Of a stretch of 64,000 nt of DNA, positions 9,374 through 18,400 are shown in pieces. Source of the stretch: Buttiauxella selenatireducens (GTDB taxonomy: Bacteria; Pseudomonadota; Gammaproteobacteria; Enterobacterales; Enterobacteriaceae); contig NZ_CP133838.1 of assembly GCF_031432975.1 (NCBI RefSeq), positions 4,154,001 to 4,218,000 on the forward strand. The letters run 5' to 3'. The position numbers were made by a program, and so were the translations under genes. The notes below the pieces were generated by a model, which was not told where the DNA came from, searched no databases, and was given only the letters and a program-made list of their open reading frames with translations. Every line of letters starts with the position of its first letter. The first letter of the stretch is position 1.

Positions 9374-9421
9374 AAAACCGATAACCAGCACTACGATGAG
9401 TGATCAGTTATTATCGGTTTT
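9374..9421 (+). terminator. Terminator-like hairpin after the MarT/FidL-like pair
   Basis: AAAACCGATAA (9374-9384) pairs with TTATCGGTTTT (9411-9421), 15 bases after the FidL-like stop codon. The 26-base loop contains a smaller CACT/AGTG hairpin. The T-rich end of the second arm fits termination. Confidence 0.6.
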
Positions 9422-9485
9422 CCGTTTTCCTTGCCATCATCAATATACTCCGCCGAACCATCATCTGAGATGTAGAGCAATAACT

Positions 9486-9728
9486 TTAGACCGTCATCAC
9501 AGTCATAAAGCAATTGGGAAATCTCACCATAATTAACCCACCTCCAACATCGTGAATATATCCTTTGCGACGGTATCGTTCAGTAAAAGTCACAACATGT
9601 TCAATCAACTGCGCTGCGTCAAAAAAATAAGTTTCCGTCTGCATAACTTTGACAGGCTCACTGAGGTTCACCGCATAGCGTTGCCCTTCAGGATAGCGCA
9701 GCGTGAAAGCGATAAGCTCCTTATACAA
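9486..9728 (-). CDS. Small protein of unknown function, TTG start
   Basis: An 80-aa open frame begins at TTG (9728) with a perfect AGGAGG ribosome site seven bases upstream (9736-9741), which is the main reason to accept it. The product is soluble-looking with no signal peptide or membrane helix; visible features are ALIEHVVTFTERYRRKG-like helical text and a Gly-rich turn (HDVGGGLIMVRF). I do not recognise a family. It sits alone between the MarT/FidL-like pair (opposite strand) and malZ (same strand, 262 bp further on). Confidence 0.5.
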   Translation of the reverse strand: MYKELIAFTLRYPEGQRYAVNLSEPVKVMQTETYFFDAAQLIEHVVTFTERYRRKGYIHDVGGGLIMVRFPNCFMTVMTV

Positions 9729-9990
9729 TTAACTTCCTCCTGAAGATAATGTCTGAACATTCCGACCAAAGTAAGTGTTCCGGATGCTACCAATACCAAC
9801 ATGACTTCAAAAAAATTTCTTAGATATCATAGCGGAAAGCATAGAATTGAAGTTCGGGTGTAATTCTTATTTATGGCTATTACTCAATTAAAATAGCGGG
9901 TAATAATTTTCAATTCTGTTGTATTCACGAGGCAAGATCACAGCACCAGTTTCCCCCCTCGCCTGGCGAAAAGGGAAACCGGTTACAGAG

Positions 9991-11808
9991 TCAGAGGTTA
10001 TGCCAGAGGGAAACCGAAACACCGGGTAGTGACAACTGGTGATTATCCAGGTGGGCTTCACCTTCGAGTCGTGTCCAGCTTCTGCCGCTTAACAACGGAT
10101 TCCACGGCAGTGTCACATCGCATTGCTCAGCACGGTTAATCGCCACCAGCACTCGTTCATTTTGATAAACGCGAGCAAAAACCACCACATCTCCATTGGC
10201 GTAAATCACCTGACAACCACCGTGGCGCAAGGCTCGGCTTTTGTGGCGTAACTTGCCAAGGCGTTGATACAGCGCCAACAATTGTAGATCTTGTTGATCC
10301 GGGTCCCATGGGAAAGGTTTGCGGCAGAAGGGATCGTTATTGCCATCCAGTCCCACTTCATCACCATAGTAAACGCACGGCACACCAGGCCAGCAATAGA
10401 GCCACACGACAGCCAAAGGTAAGCGGTCCACATCTTTACCAAGGATTGACTTGAACCGCGCGGTGTCATGGCTGTCGAGCTGGTTAAACATGCGCAGTTG
10501 TTGCTGATGAGAAAGCCCCGCACGATATTCATCCATCCACGCCATACAGGTTTGTGCATCTATATGCTGTGGATCGTAGGAAATATCCGTGTTGGCAAGG
10601 AATCCCCACAGCGGGAAGGTGAACCCCCGATAGTTCATCGCCGCATCTTCTGCATCTGTCTGCAGCCATTGCCGGGCATCGCCAAAATGTTCCCCCAATA
10701 TATACGCATCAGGCTTGGTTTCTTTCGCCGCCCTGGTGATACCGGAGACATGCCGTAGATTGTTTTTTGCCCCGCCAGCTTCACCCAGCATATGCACGAC
10801 ATCCAGCCGCCAGCCGTCAATTCCCCAGGGTTCACGTAACCAGTAGCGCACCACACTTTCTTCGCCCTGGTAAATCTCGTCAACCAACGCGGAAGAGTGG
10901 TAATCCAGTTTCGGTAGGCTTGAATAACCCAGCCAGTCGAGGGCTTGCCCGTCCTGGTTATAGCTGTAAAAATCGCGCCACGGGGATTGCGGATTGTGGC
11001 TTGCACCGCTGCCGTGAGTTTGTTGACGGTCAAACCATTGGTGAGTATCACCGCTGTGGTTAAACACGCCATCGAGCATCAGGCGCATGCCCAGCCGCTG
11101 GGTATTTTTGCGCAAACGCAAAAAGGCATGATCGCCACCAAACTGCACGTCTACGCGGCGATAATCCTGGGTATCGTATTTATGAACACTCGGAGCGGTA
11201 AAAATAGGATTGAGGTACAGCGCGGTCACGCCCAACATCTTCAGATACGGGAGATTTTCGCTAATACCGTCAAGATCACCGCCATAGAAGGTTGATCCCC
11301 CTGCATCTGCGATGAGAGGCTCATTCCAGTCACGCAGTATGATGTCGCGTTTTGCGGCGTGGTGATAATAGATCTGATCCTGTTCTGGTGTGCGTTGTTC
11401 GCTGCGCGCAAAACGATCGGGGAATATCTGATAGAAGATCTGATCCTGCACCCATTGCGGGCCGTCATCAGGCAGGTCGACCGCAAACTGCTCAAGACGT
11501 GCAGGAGGGATCGAGCTCAATCCTTGCGGCGTTAACCAGCGCTGTTTATCCAGCCATAGCAATTTAAAACTATAGCGGCGACGCGGCTGCCCTTCAGATA
11601 AATCAATTACCCCGCGCCATGCGACGATGCCATCACCCAGTGCTGCCTTCTGCCGAGTCATCTGCACCGAGGTTTCCTCGTTATCTTTTTCGTAACGTAG
11701 TACCACACGATGCGGTAAATCATCGCCAGAAACCCATAAAGTGATGTAAAGCTTGTCTTTACGTGTCTGAATAAAAGGGGGCACCGGAAGGTGCCAGGCA
11801 TTCAACAT
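9991..11808 (-). CDS. malZ: Maltodextrin glucosidase
   Basis: Cytoplasmic glycoside hydrolase family 13 enzyme that removes glucose from the reducing end of maltodextrins. Its 605 aa match the E. coli MalZ length (604-605). An N-terminal immunoglobulin-like domain precedes the barrel; the conserved sites are the nucleophile region GWRLDVVH (about residue 337), the acid/base Glu in ILGEHF (about 371) and DSHDTARF (about 449). GGGGA precedes the ATG. In E. coli malZ follows proY directly; here an 8-kb autotransporter gene and a small yicS-like gene lie between them. On the other side acpH/queA are replaced by the adhesin island. Regulation by MalT is known in E. coli, but I could not find a clear site here. 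Confidence 0.95.
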   Translation of the reverse strand: MLNAWHLPVPPFIQTRKDKLYITLWVSGDDLPHRVVLRYEKDNEETSVQMTRQKAALGDGIVAWRGVIDLSEGQPRRRYSFKLLWLDKQRWLTPQGLSSIPPARLEQFAVDLPDDGPQWVQDQIFYQIFPDRFARSEQRTPEQDQIYYHHAAKRDIILRDWNEPLIADAGGSTFYGGDLDGISENLPYLKMLGVTALYLNPIFTAPSVHKYDTQDYRRVDVQFGGDHAFLRLRKNTQRLGMRLMLDGVFNHSGDTHQWFDRQQTHGSGASHNPQSPWRDFYSYNQDGQALDWLGYSSLPKLDYHSSALVDEIYQGEESVVRYWLREPWGIDGWRLDVVHMLGEAGGAKNNLRHVSGITRAAKETKPDAYILGEHFGDARQWLQTDAEDAAMNYRGFTFPLWGFLANTDISYDPQHIDAQTCMAWMDEYRAGLSHQQQLRMFNQLDSHDTARFKSILGKDVDRLPLAVVWLYCWPGVPCVYYGDEVGLDGNNDPFCRKPFPWDPDQQDLQLLALYQRLGKLRHKSRALRHGGCQVIYANGDVVVFARVYQNERVLVAINRAEQCDVTLPWNPLLSGRSWTRLEGEAHLDNHQLSLPGVSVSLWHNL

Positions 11809-11992
11809 AATCGCATCCCCAGATAATAAATTGACGCCACCTTGCCACAGCGCGAGCGTGTATCACTCATCATTACTATTTTAATTGGGGGAGGAAAGCG
11901 GGGGTGGAGAAACAGCGCCAGTTGCTTAATAAGTTAGCGAAACCTATAGTGAAAACACTCCCGCCGATGCGCCCTGATAAAAGGAGATCGTC

Positions 11993-12286
11993 ATGACTCT
12001 CGTCCGACCCCTTTCCCTGCTTTTACTCGTACTGTGCTCCACTAACGCTTTGGCCAGTTCAGCTTATGAAGCTCTACAATTTGGAAAGTATAAACAACAG
12101 ATTACCGCAGACTTAAAAAAGACCTGCCATCCGCAAAAGAAAATGAATGAAGATGATTGGGCAAATAAAATACTCTCCAATGAGGAGAACAAACGTTACA
12201 TCCGCGACGCGAGGATTGCGCTTGAACGCAACAATGAGAAAAACTATTGGGATGCAATTAGTAAAGTAGAGTGCCCGGAGATGTAG
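11993..12286 (+). CDS. YicS-like small exported protein
   Basis: 97 aa with a clear signal peptide (LSLLLLVLCSTNALAS, cleavage near residue 22). The mature part resembles E. coli YicS, which is also 97 aa: both have a Cys in a KTCHP/KICTP-type position, an IRDARIALERNN/IREAIVAMERNN helix and the ending KVECPEM/KVECPDM. The two Cys may form a disulfide in the periplasm. YicS has no known function. AAGGAG before the ATG supports the start. E. coli yicS lies elsewhere on the chromosome, so this may be a paralogue or a relocated gene. Confidence 0.75.
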   Translation: MTLVRPLSLLLLVLCSTNALASSAYEALQFGKYKQQITADLKKTCHPQKKMNEDDWANKILSNEENKRYIRDARIALERNNEKNYWDAISKVECPEM

Positions 12287-12302
12287 GGTAAAGTGAATGC
12301 AA

Positions 12303-12330
12303 AAGAGCCACCGTGTTCACGGTGGCTCTT
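12303..12330. terminator. Bidirectional terminator hairpin
   Basis: AAGAGCCACCGT (12303-12314) pairs perfectly with ACGGTGGCTCTT (12319-12330) across a 4-base loop. It lies between the convergent yicS-like gene and the S6 autotransporter gene. On the minus strand the stem is followed by TTTT, favouring termination of the autotransporter transcript. Confidence 0.75.
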
Positions 12331-12359
12331 AAAGAAAAAATAAACTATCCCCTAAATAA

Positions 12360-12392
12360 TTCAAGTTGCAGCCAACGCACCTGCAACTTGAA
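12360..12392. repeat. Short intergenic palindromic repeat
   Basis: TTCAAGTTGCA (12360-12370) and TGCAACTTGAA (12382-12392) form an 11-bp inverted repeat, followed by GATGACGGGTATA. From memory, this type of sequence (CCCGTCAT...TTCAAGTTGCAG) recurs in intergenic regions of many Enterobacterales; I could not check this. It lies just after the S6 autotransporter stop codon. Confidence 0.55.
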
Positions 12393-12406
12393 AGATGACG
12401 GGTATA

Positions 12407-15400
12407 TCAGAAGTTGTATTTCACGCGGATCATCCCTTCCTGTGACTGATAGCCCTGCTGGTTACTGCCCGTGTAGCTAAAGGAAGTACTGAGATGTGGC
12501 GTGAATTTAACCTCCACACCCGCTTCATACTCAATGATGTCACGCCCTAAAGTATCACTCTGAACGGCAAACAACGTGCCGTCGTTACTGGCGACGATAC
12601 TGTCGTTGTTGTTCATCAACTCACGGCGATAGGTCACTTTCAGCGCTGGCGTCACTTGCGTGTTACCGAATGTCAGGTCATGGGAAATCTTCACTCCAAC
12701 ATTCGGCTGTACGCTGTCGTAGCGGTCTGAGTCGCCATGTACTTTCATTTTGTTGATGAATGTTCCAAACAACTCACCCTCCGACGACATATGTTCGTCG
12801 TAGCCAGAATAAAACACATTCAGACTATCAATCCCGACCTGCGGCACGATAGTGGTATTGCCCATCTGTATCGCCCAGTTGGCACTTAACCCCGCGGAAA
12901 GCGCGTTGCCAGTGATATCGCTTTCCCCTTCGCCCAGTTTCAGGCCATTGCTGGTGACGTCGCGCTTCACCTCGTTGGCTGAGTGGATGTAACCCAGCGC
13001 GCCGGTCAACACCATGCTGTCCAGTTTTTGTGAGGCAAAAAGATTTACCGCGTAACGATCGGCGCTTGCAGAAGAGCCCTGTGCCGAAAGGTCGAAATCG
13101 GAGTAATCAACCGACACACCAAAGCGCGTATTCCCCTGCTCCGTGTATCCACCAATAGAAATACCATCCACTTTGGCACTGCCATTGTCCGCCGTGTTGC
13201 CGTTACTCATGTGCGGCATAATCCACATCGCATCATCGTGGTAACAGGAGCCGGATAGATCGCAGATAGATTTCCCACCAGAAGACTTAGACCAGTCAAC
13301 CTGATCCATACTCCATTGCGTTGGTTTTTGCATGCCAAGAGACAAAAGCTGTAAATCGTAGGCACGCAAGTTGCTCGGCGTAACCACGAACGTTGGCTGC
13401 GGTGTCGGCGTTACCGGGTCTGTTGGGTCCACGATTGGGTCAACCACCGGATCTGTCGGGTCCACAATTGGGTCAATCACTGGGTCTGTCGGGTCCACAA
13501 TCGGGTCAACCACCGGATCTGTTGGGTCCACAATCGGGTCAATTACCGGGTCTGTCGGGTCTACAATGGGGTCAATTACCGGGTCTGTCGGGTCCACAAT
13601 TGGGTCAATTACCGGATCTGTTGGGTCTACAATCGGGTCAATGACCGGATCTGTTGGGTCTACAATCGGGTCAATGACCGGGTCTGTTGGGTCTACAATC
13701 GGGTCAATGACCGGGTCTGTCGGGTCCACAATCGGGTCAATTACCGGGTCTGTCGGGTCTACAATCGGGTCAATTACCGGATCGGTTGGGTCCACAATTG
13801 GGTCAACCGGATCAACACTTACCACTGATGTGGTTAACGATACGTCATTCGCCCTGTAACTAAGTTGCTGATCAAACCCTTCAGGAACTCCGTTTAATGA
13901 TGCGAATTCACCTTCGATCCCCCCCTGCGCCGTCAGGAAAACATACGACTGTGGAGTATAGGTCCCCGGCGCATAAATTGTCTGCAATCCGCCCGCAAGC
14001 GTTGCATGCCCCGTAATACCCAGTACCGAGGCGCCTTCAAGCGGGTCAATATCAATGAGCAGCCAGGCATCTGCGGTCTGGGCATAGTTACCGGATACAC
14101 GTAGGCTTTTCCCTGCCCCTGCCGGGCGAACGTGCCCGCTGTTAAGCAGATCGCCGCCAATCGAGCCATATCCCTGAAGCGTACCACCGGAACTCACCAG
14201 CACATCACTGGCAAGGGAAGCCCAGTCATGCTGCTCGTCGCCAATTTCAAGGATCCCCTCTTCGACCCGTGTTTCCTGATCGAACGTGTTTTCCTGATTG
14301 AGCGTCAGCCTGCCGTTGCCGCGTTTCACCATCTGGCCCGCACTTCCGCTTATCAGTGTATCCGGCGTCATATCATCATCGGCGGCAAAAATAAGCCGAC
14401 CCCCGTTGATGGCGATTTCTCCGGCAGGGGTGGATTGTGCCTGGCTGATGATCAGATCGCCCTGTGTCAGATCCAACAAGCTATCCCAGAGGCTGTTATC
14501 GCCGCTCAGGGTCAGCGCATGATTACCCTCTTTAATGATTTTGCTGTCGTTCTCGCTCCTCAGATTTGCGGCAAGTGTGGTGTCCTGTGTTGAAGCCAGC
14601 ACCAGTTGGCTGCTGTTTTTTACCCATAAATTGCCGGTAAAGGCTGAGGTATCACCAAAGAAGGATGCGCCCTGGCTGCCGGTAATGTTCAACGTGCCAC
14701 TACCCGAAATAGCGCCATACACATTCATTCCGGATTGTTCACCCAGCAACGTCCCCAGGGATGCGACGTCCAGCGTGCCGTTAATCTTCTGATCTAACGC
14801 TGCGCTGCCCGAAGTCAGAGTGCCACCATCAAGGATCACGCCATTGAGCAGATCGTAACCGTTCTGATCAAGCGTCGCCGTGCTCGCCACCGTCACCTTG
14901 TTTTCGCTATCGCCCAGCGCCTGGCTGTTGCCGAGAATGGTTTTCCCGCCGGACAACAGCGCATCACCGGTAAAGGTGTTGCTGCCCGCCAGCGTCAGGC
15001 TGCCGGTTCCCTGCTTATTGAGGTGGATTTTCTGGCCGGTGATAGTACTGTTCAGTGCTGTGTTCGTGGCGATCAGCAAATTCAGCGCCGACCAGTTATT
15101 GAGATCGGACGAAGTGATCGTTGAACCTGCCGCATTCGCTTTGATATTCAGCGTACCGCTGTGACCATGCAGATCGACGGTGGTGTCTTTTGCCAGATTG
15201 CTGAGACTGACGTTGCTGTCGCTGTCAAGCTTCAGCGTCCCGGTAGTCATGCGGATATCGCCGCCGGTTGCCGCTGCGGTGCTGCCCAGCGTCAGTGTCC
15301 CGCCCTGCATATCCAGTTCGTTGGTATAGAGATGGTTGTCGCCTGTCAGCGTCAGGTTTTTATCCCCGGTTTTGTATGCCTTTCCAGTTCCTTCCTGCGC

Positions 15401-18400
15401 CAGATTTGCCGCAAGCGTGGTGTCTTCAAGCGAAGAGAGATAAAGCTGACTGCCAGTTTTCAGCAACAGCTTGCCGGTAAAGGCAGAGATATCGCCAAAG
15501 AAATTCGCGCCCAGGGGTCCTGAGATATTCAGCGTGCCGCTGCCGGACAGTCCGCCATAAATATTCATGCCAGAAAATAACCCCAGCAGCGTTCCCGACG
15601 TTGCCACGTTCAACGTGCCGTTAACCTTCTGGTTCAGCGCAGTGCTGCTCGAGGTCAGGATGCCACCATCAAAGATCACACCATTAAGCAGATCGTAGCC
15701 GTTCTGATCGAGTATCGCCGAACTCGCCACCGTCACCTTATTCGCACTATCACCCAGCGCCTGGCTGTTGCCGAGAATCGTTTTCCCGCCAGACAACAGC
15801 GCATCACCGGTAAAGGTGTTGCTGCCCGCCAGCGTCAGGCTGCCGGTTCCCTGCTTGTTGAGGTGGATTTTCTGGCCAGTGATGGTGCTGTTCAGTGCCG
15901 TGTTCGTGGCAATCAGCAAATTAAGCGATGACCATTTATCGGTGTCAGACGAAGTGATCGTTGAACCGACCACGTTCGCTTTGATATTCAGCGTGCCACT
16001 GTGGCCATGCAGATCGACGGTACTACCCGCAGCCAGATTGCTGAAACTGACGTTGCTGTCGCTATCGAGTTTCAGCGTACCGGCGGTCATGCGGATATCG
16101 CCGCCGGTTGCCGCAGCGGTTCTGCCCAGTGTCAGCGTGCCAGCCTGCACATCCAGTTCGTTGGTGTAGAGATGGTTGTCGCCGGTCAGCGTCAGGTTTT
16201 TATCCCCGGTTTTGTAAGCCTTTCCAGTTCCTTCCTGCGCCAGATTTGCGGCAAGCGCGGTGTCTTCAACGGGCGTGAGATAAAGCCTGCTGCCATTTTT
16301 CAGTAACAAATTGCCGGTAAATGCAGAGGTATCGCCATAGAAGGATACCCCCTGGCCACCGGTAATATTCAGCGCACCGCTGCCGGATATCGCGCCGTAA
16401 AGCCCGAGGTTAATGCCAAAACCCCAGTTATTACCATTTAATGTTCCGCTGGTATCAACCAACAACGCGCTGCGTAACGTGGCACCCGCTCCGCCACCAT
16501 TACCATTCGTCCCGGAAGCAATGGTGCCCCCATCAAGCACCAGGGTTTTGGCCTGGCCTGTGGTCTGGATGACATCACGCAATTCAAGAACGGTATTTTG
16601 CCCAACGGTCAGCGAACCCTCGCCACTGAATAGGCTATGATTGCTCCCGCCCCAGCTAATTTTGCTGTTCTTAAAGACGATGTCGCCATCAGTCAGCGAA
16701 TCTTTCGCAAACTCGGTATTAATATTGTTCACGGTCAGGCGCTTGCCGTTGAGCTGGTATTTGCCAATCGTCGTCACATCTGTGGTGCCGCTGAACGTTG
16801 CCGTACTGTCATCATTTAGGTTAATTCCACCTAATGTTATTGCGCCTGAGCCACTGTTCATCAGAGAAGCTGAAGAAAGACTAACCATATTCGATACGCT
16901 GTGACCGTTCAGGTCGAGCATCGCGCCTCTTGCTACCGTCACGATATTTTCAGCCGCACCGAAAGCCTGATTGCTCCCCGCGAGGGTTTTGCCCTCGGAG
17001 AGCAGGACATCCCCGGTAAAGGTACTCATCCCGCCCAAGGCCAGAGTACCAGCACCTGTTTTTATCAGATGCATGTCTGCGCCTGAAATCAGGCTGTTAA
17101 GCACCGAACTCTCATCTATTTGTAGTTTTAGCGTTGAAGCATGGGTTTTATCAGAAGAGATAATTTTTGAATTGTGCGAGTTGGATTCTACATTCAGCGT
17201 CACACTGTGGCCGTTCAGGTCGATAACCCCACCGTCTTCCAAAACCACGTGCGAGTCTTTATCAATGGCGTTATCCACCCCCATTTTCAGGGTCATATCG
17301 CTTTTGCTGGAAACCGGGCTGCCACTGTTGTAGCCCCGAACCGTTACTTCACTATTTAAATCGTTGACCGTGTTTAGCGTGATAACACCACCGGCGTTAT
17401 CCTGGGCATCGACGGAAAGGTTATAACCACTAAGCAAAGCACTGTTGATGAACACATCGCCGCCGCCGGAGAAGTAATAACCTGTCTGTGTCGGTTTTAG
17501 CGTGTTAATCAGCGTCAGCGTTTCACCCGCCAGCGCCCCAATAGCCAGTTGCTGGAAGGCACTCATGTCATAGCCAAAACTGTCTGTCACTTTGAGATCT
17601 ATCATTCCCGAAGACTGCTCTGTGACGTTTTTAAAAACGTTAAAGCCAGCCACAGAACCATAATTCACATTCAGACGGCCATTACCCAGCGAGTTTTCGT
17701 AATCGGTGATCAAATTAATCCCACGTCGGAGCTCGATATCTCCGACCCAGTTTTCATTCATACTCGCGATATGTACTGTACCCGCACTCTGCCCATTCCC
17801 CAGGAACAGTGAAGAACCGCTCGACGGGAGGTAGCCGTTAATTTTGACCTCGCCGTCACCGCCGCCCAGATAAAGATCCTTTGCTCCGTAGGTTAAATTC
17901 TGACCGGAAATCCCCAACTCAAGCAGGCTACTACTCCCCAGATATAGATCTTTGGTCAGCAGGGCCATCATATCTGCCGAGGTGATGGCCCCGGTCAGCG
18001 CCAATACGCCACGAGAATCGTCAGAGATTTTCTCCAGAATAGAAGCAAAACTGTTCGCGTTGTTCCCTACATCTAGTACGCCAGCCTCAGCAATATTCCA
18101 GCCGTTAGATTGCATACCAAGGCTTGCCAGTGTTTCCGTGATTACCCGGCCAGATGAGATGAAATTGGTGCCAGTCAGAGTATTGATGCCGGTCAAATAA
18201 AGCGTTCCCAGCCCCTCTTTAATGATATGGCCCGCCCCGCTTAGCGTTGCGTCAATTTGAATGCGGAATGCCTCTTCCGGTGTCACCTTCAGAACAGAAT
18301 GAATCCCTGAAAGATTGACGCTACCATCAAGATACGCCCCTTCATTGATACCTTGCTGGCTGCTGCTGACCTCACCGCCGGAAGTCATCACCAAAGACGA

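Noticed and set aside
11812-11895. Possible MalT boxes upstream of malZ (GGGGATG on minus, GGGGGAGGA on plus)
   Set aside because: The first is better explained as the ribosome site, and a single other match is not enough to call a MalT operator.
13412-13810. CRISPR-like regular repeat
   Set aside because: The units are contiguous, in frame and coding, without spacers; no cas genes are present.
13371-13859. Plus-strand frame coding Gly/Ser/Thr repeats
   Set aside because: It is the complement of the 33-bp hinge repeats of the S6 autotransporter; no ribosome site or independent evidence.
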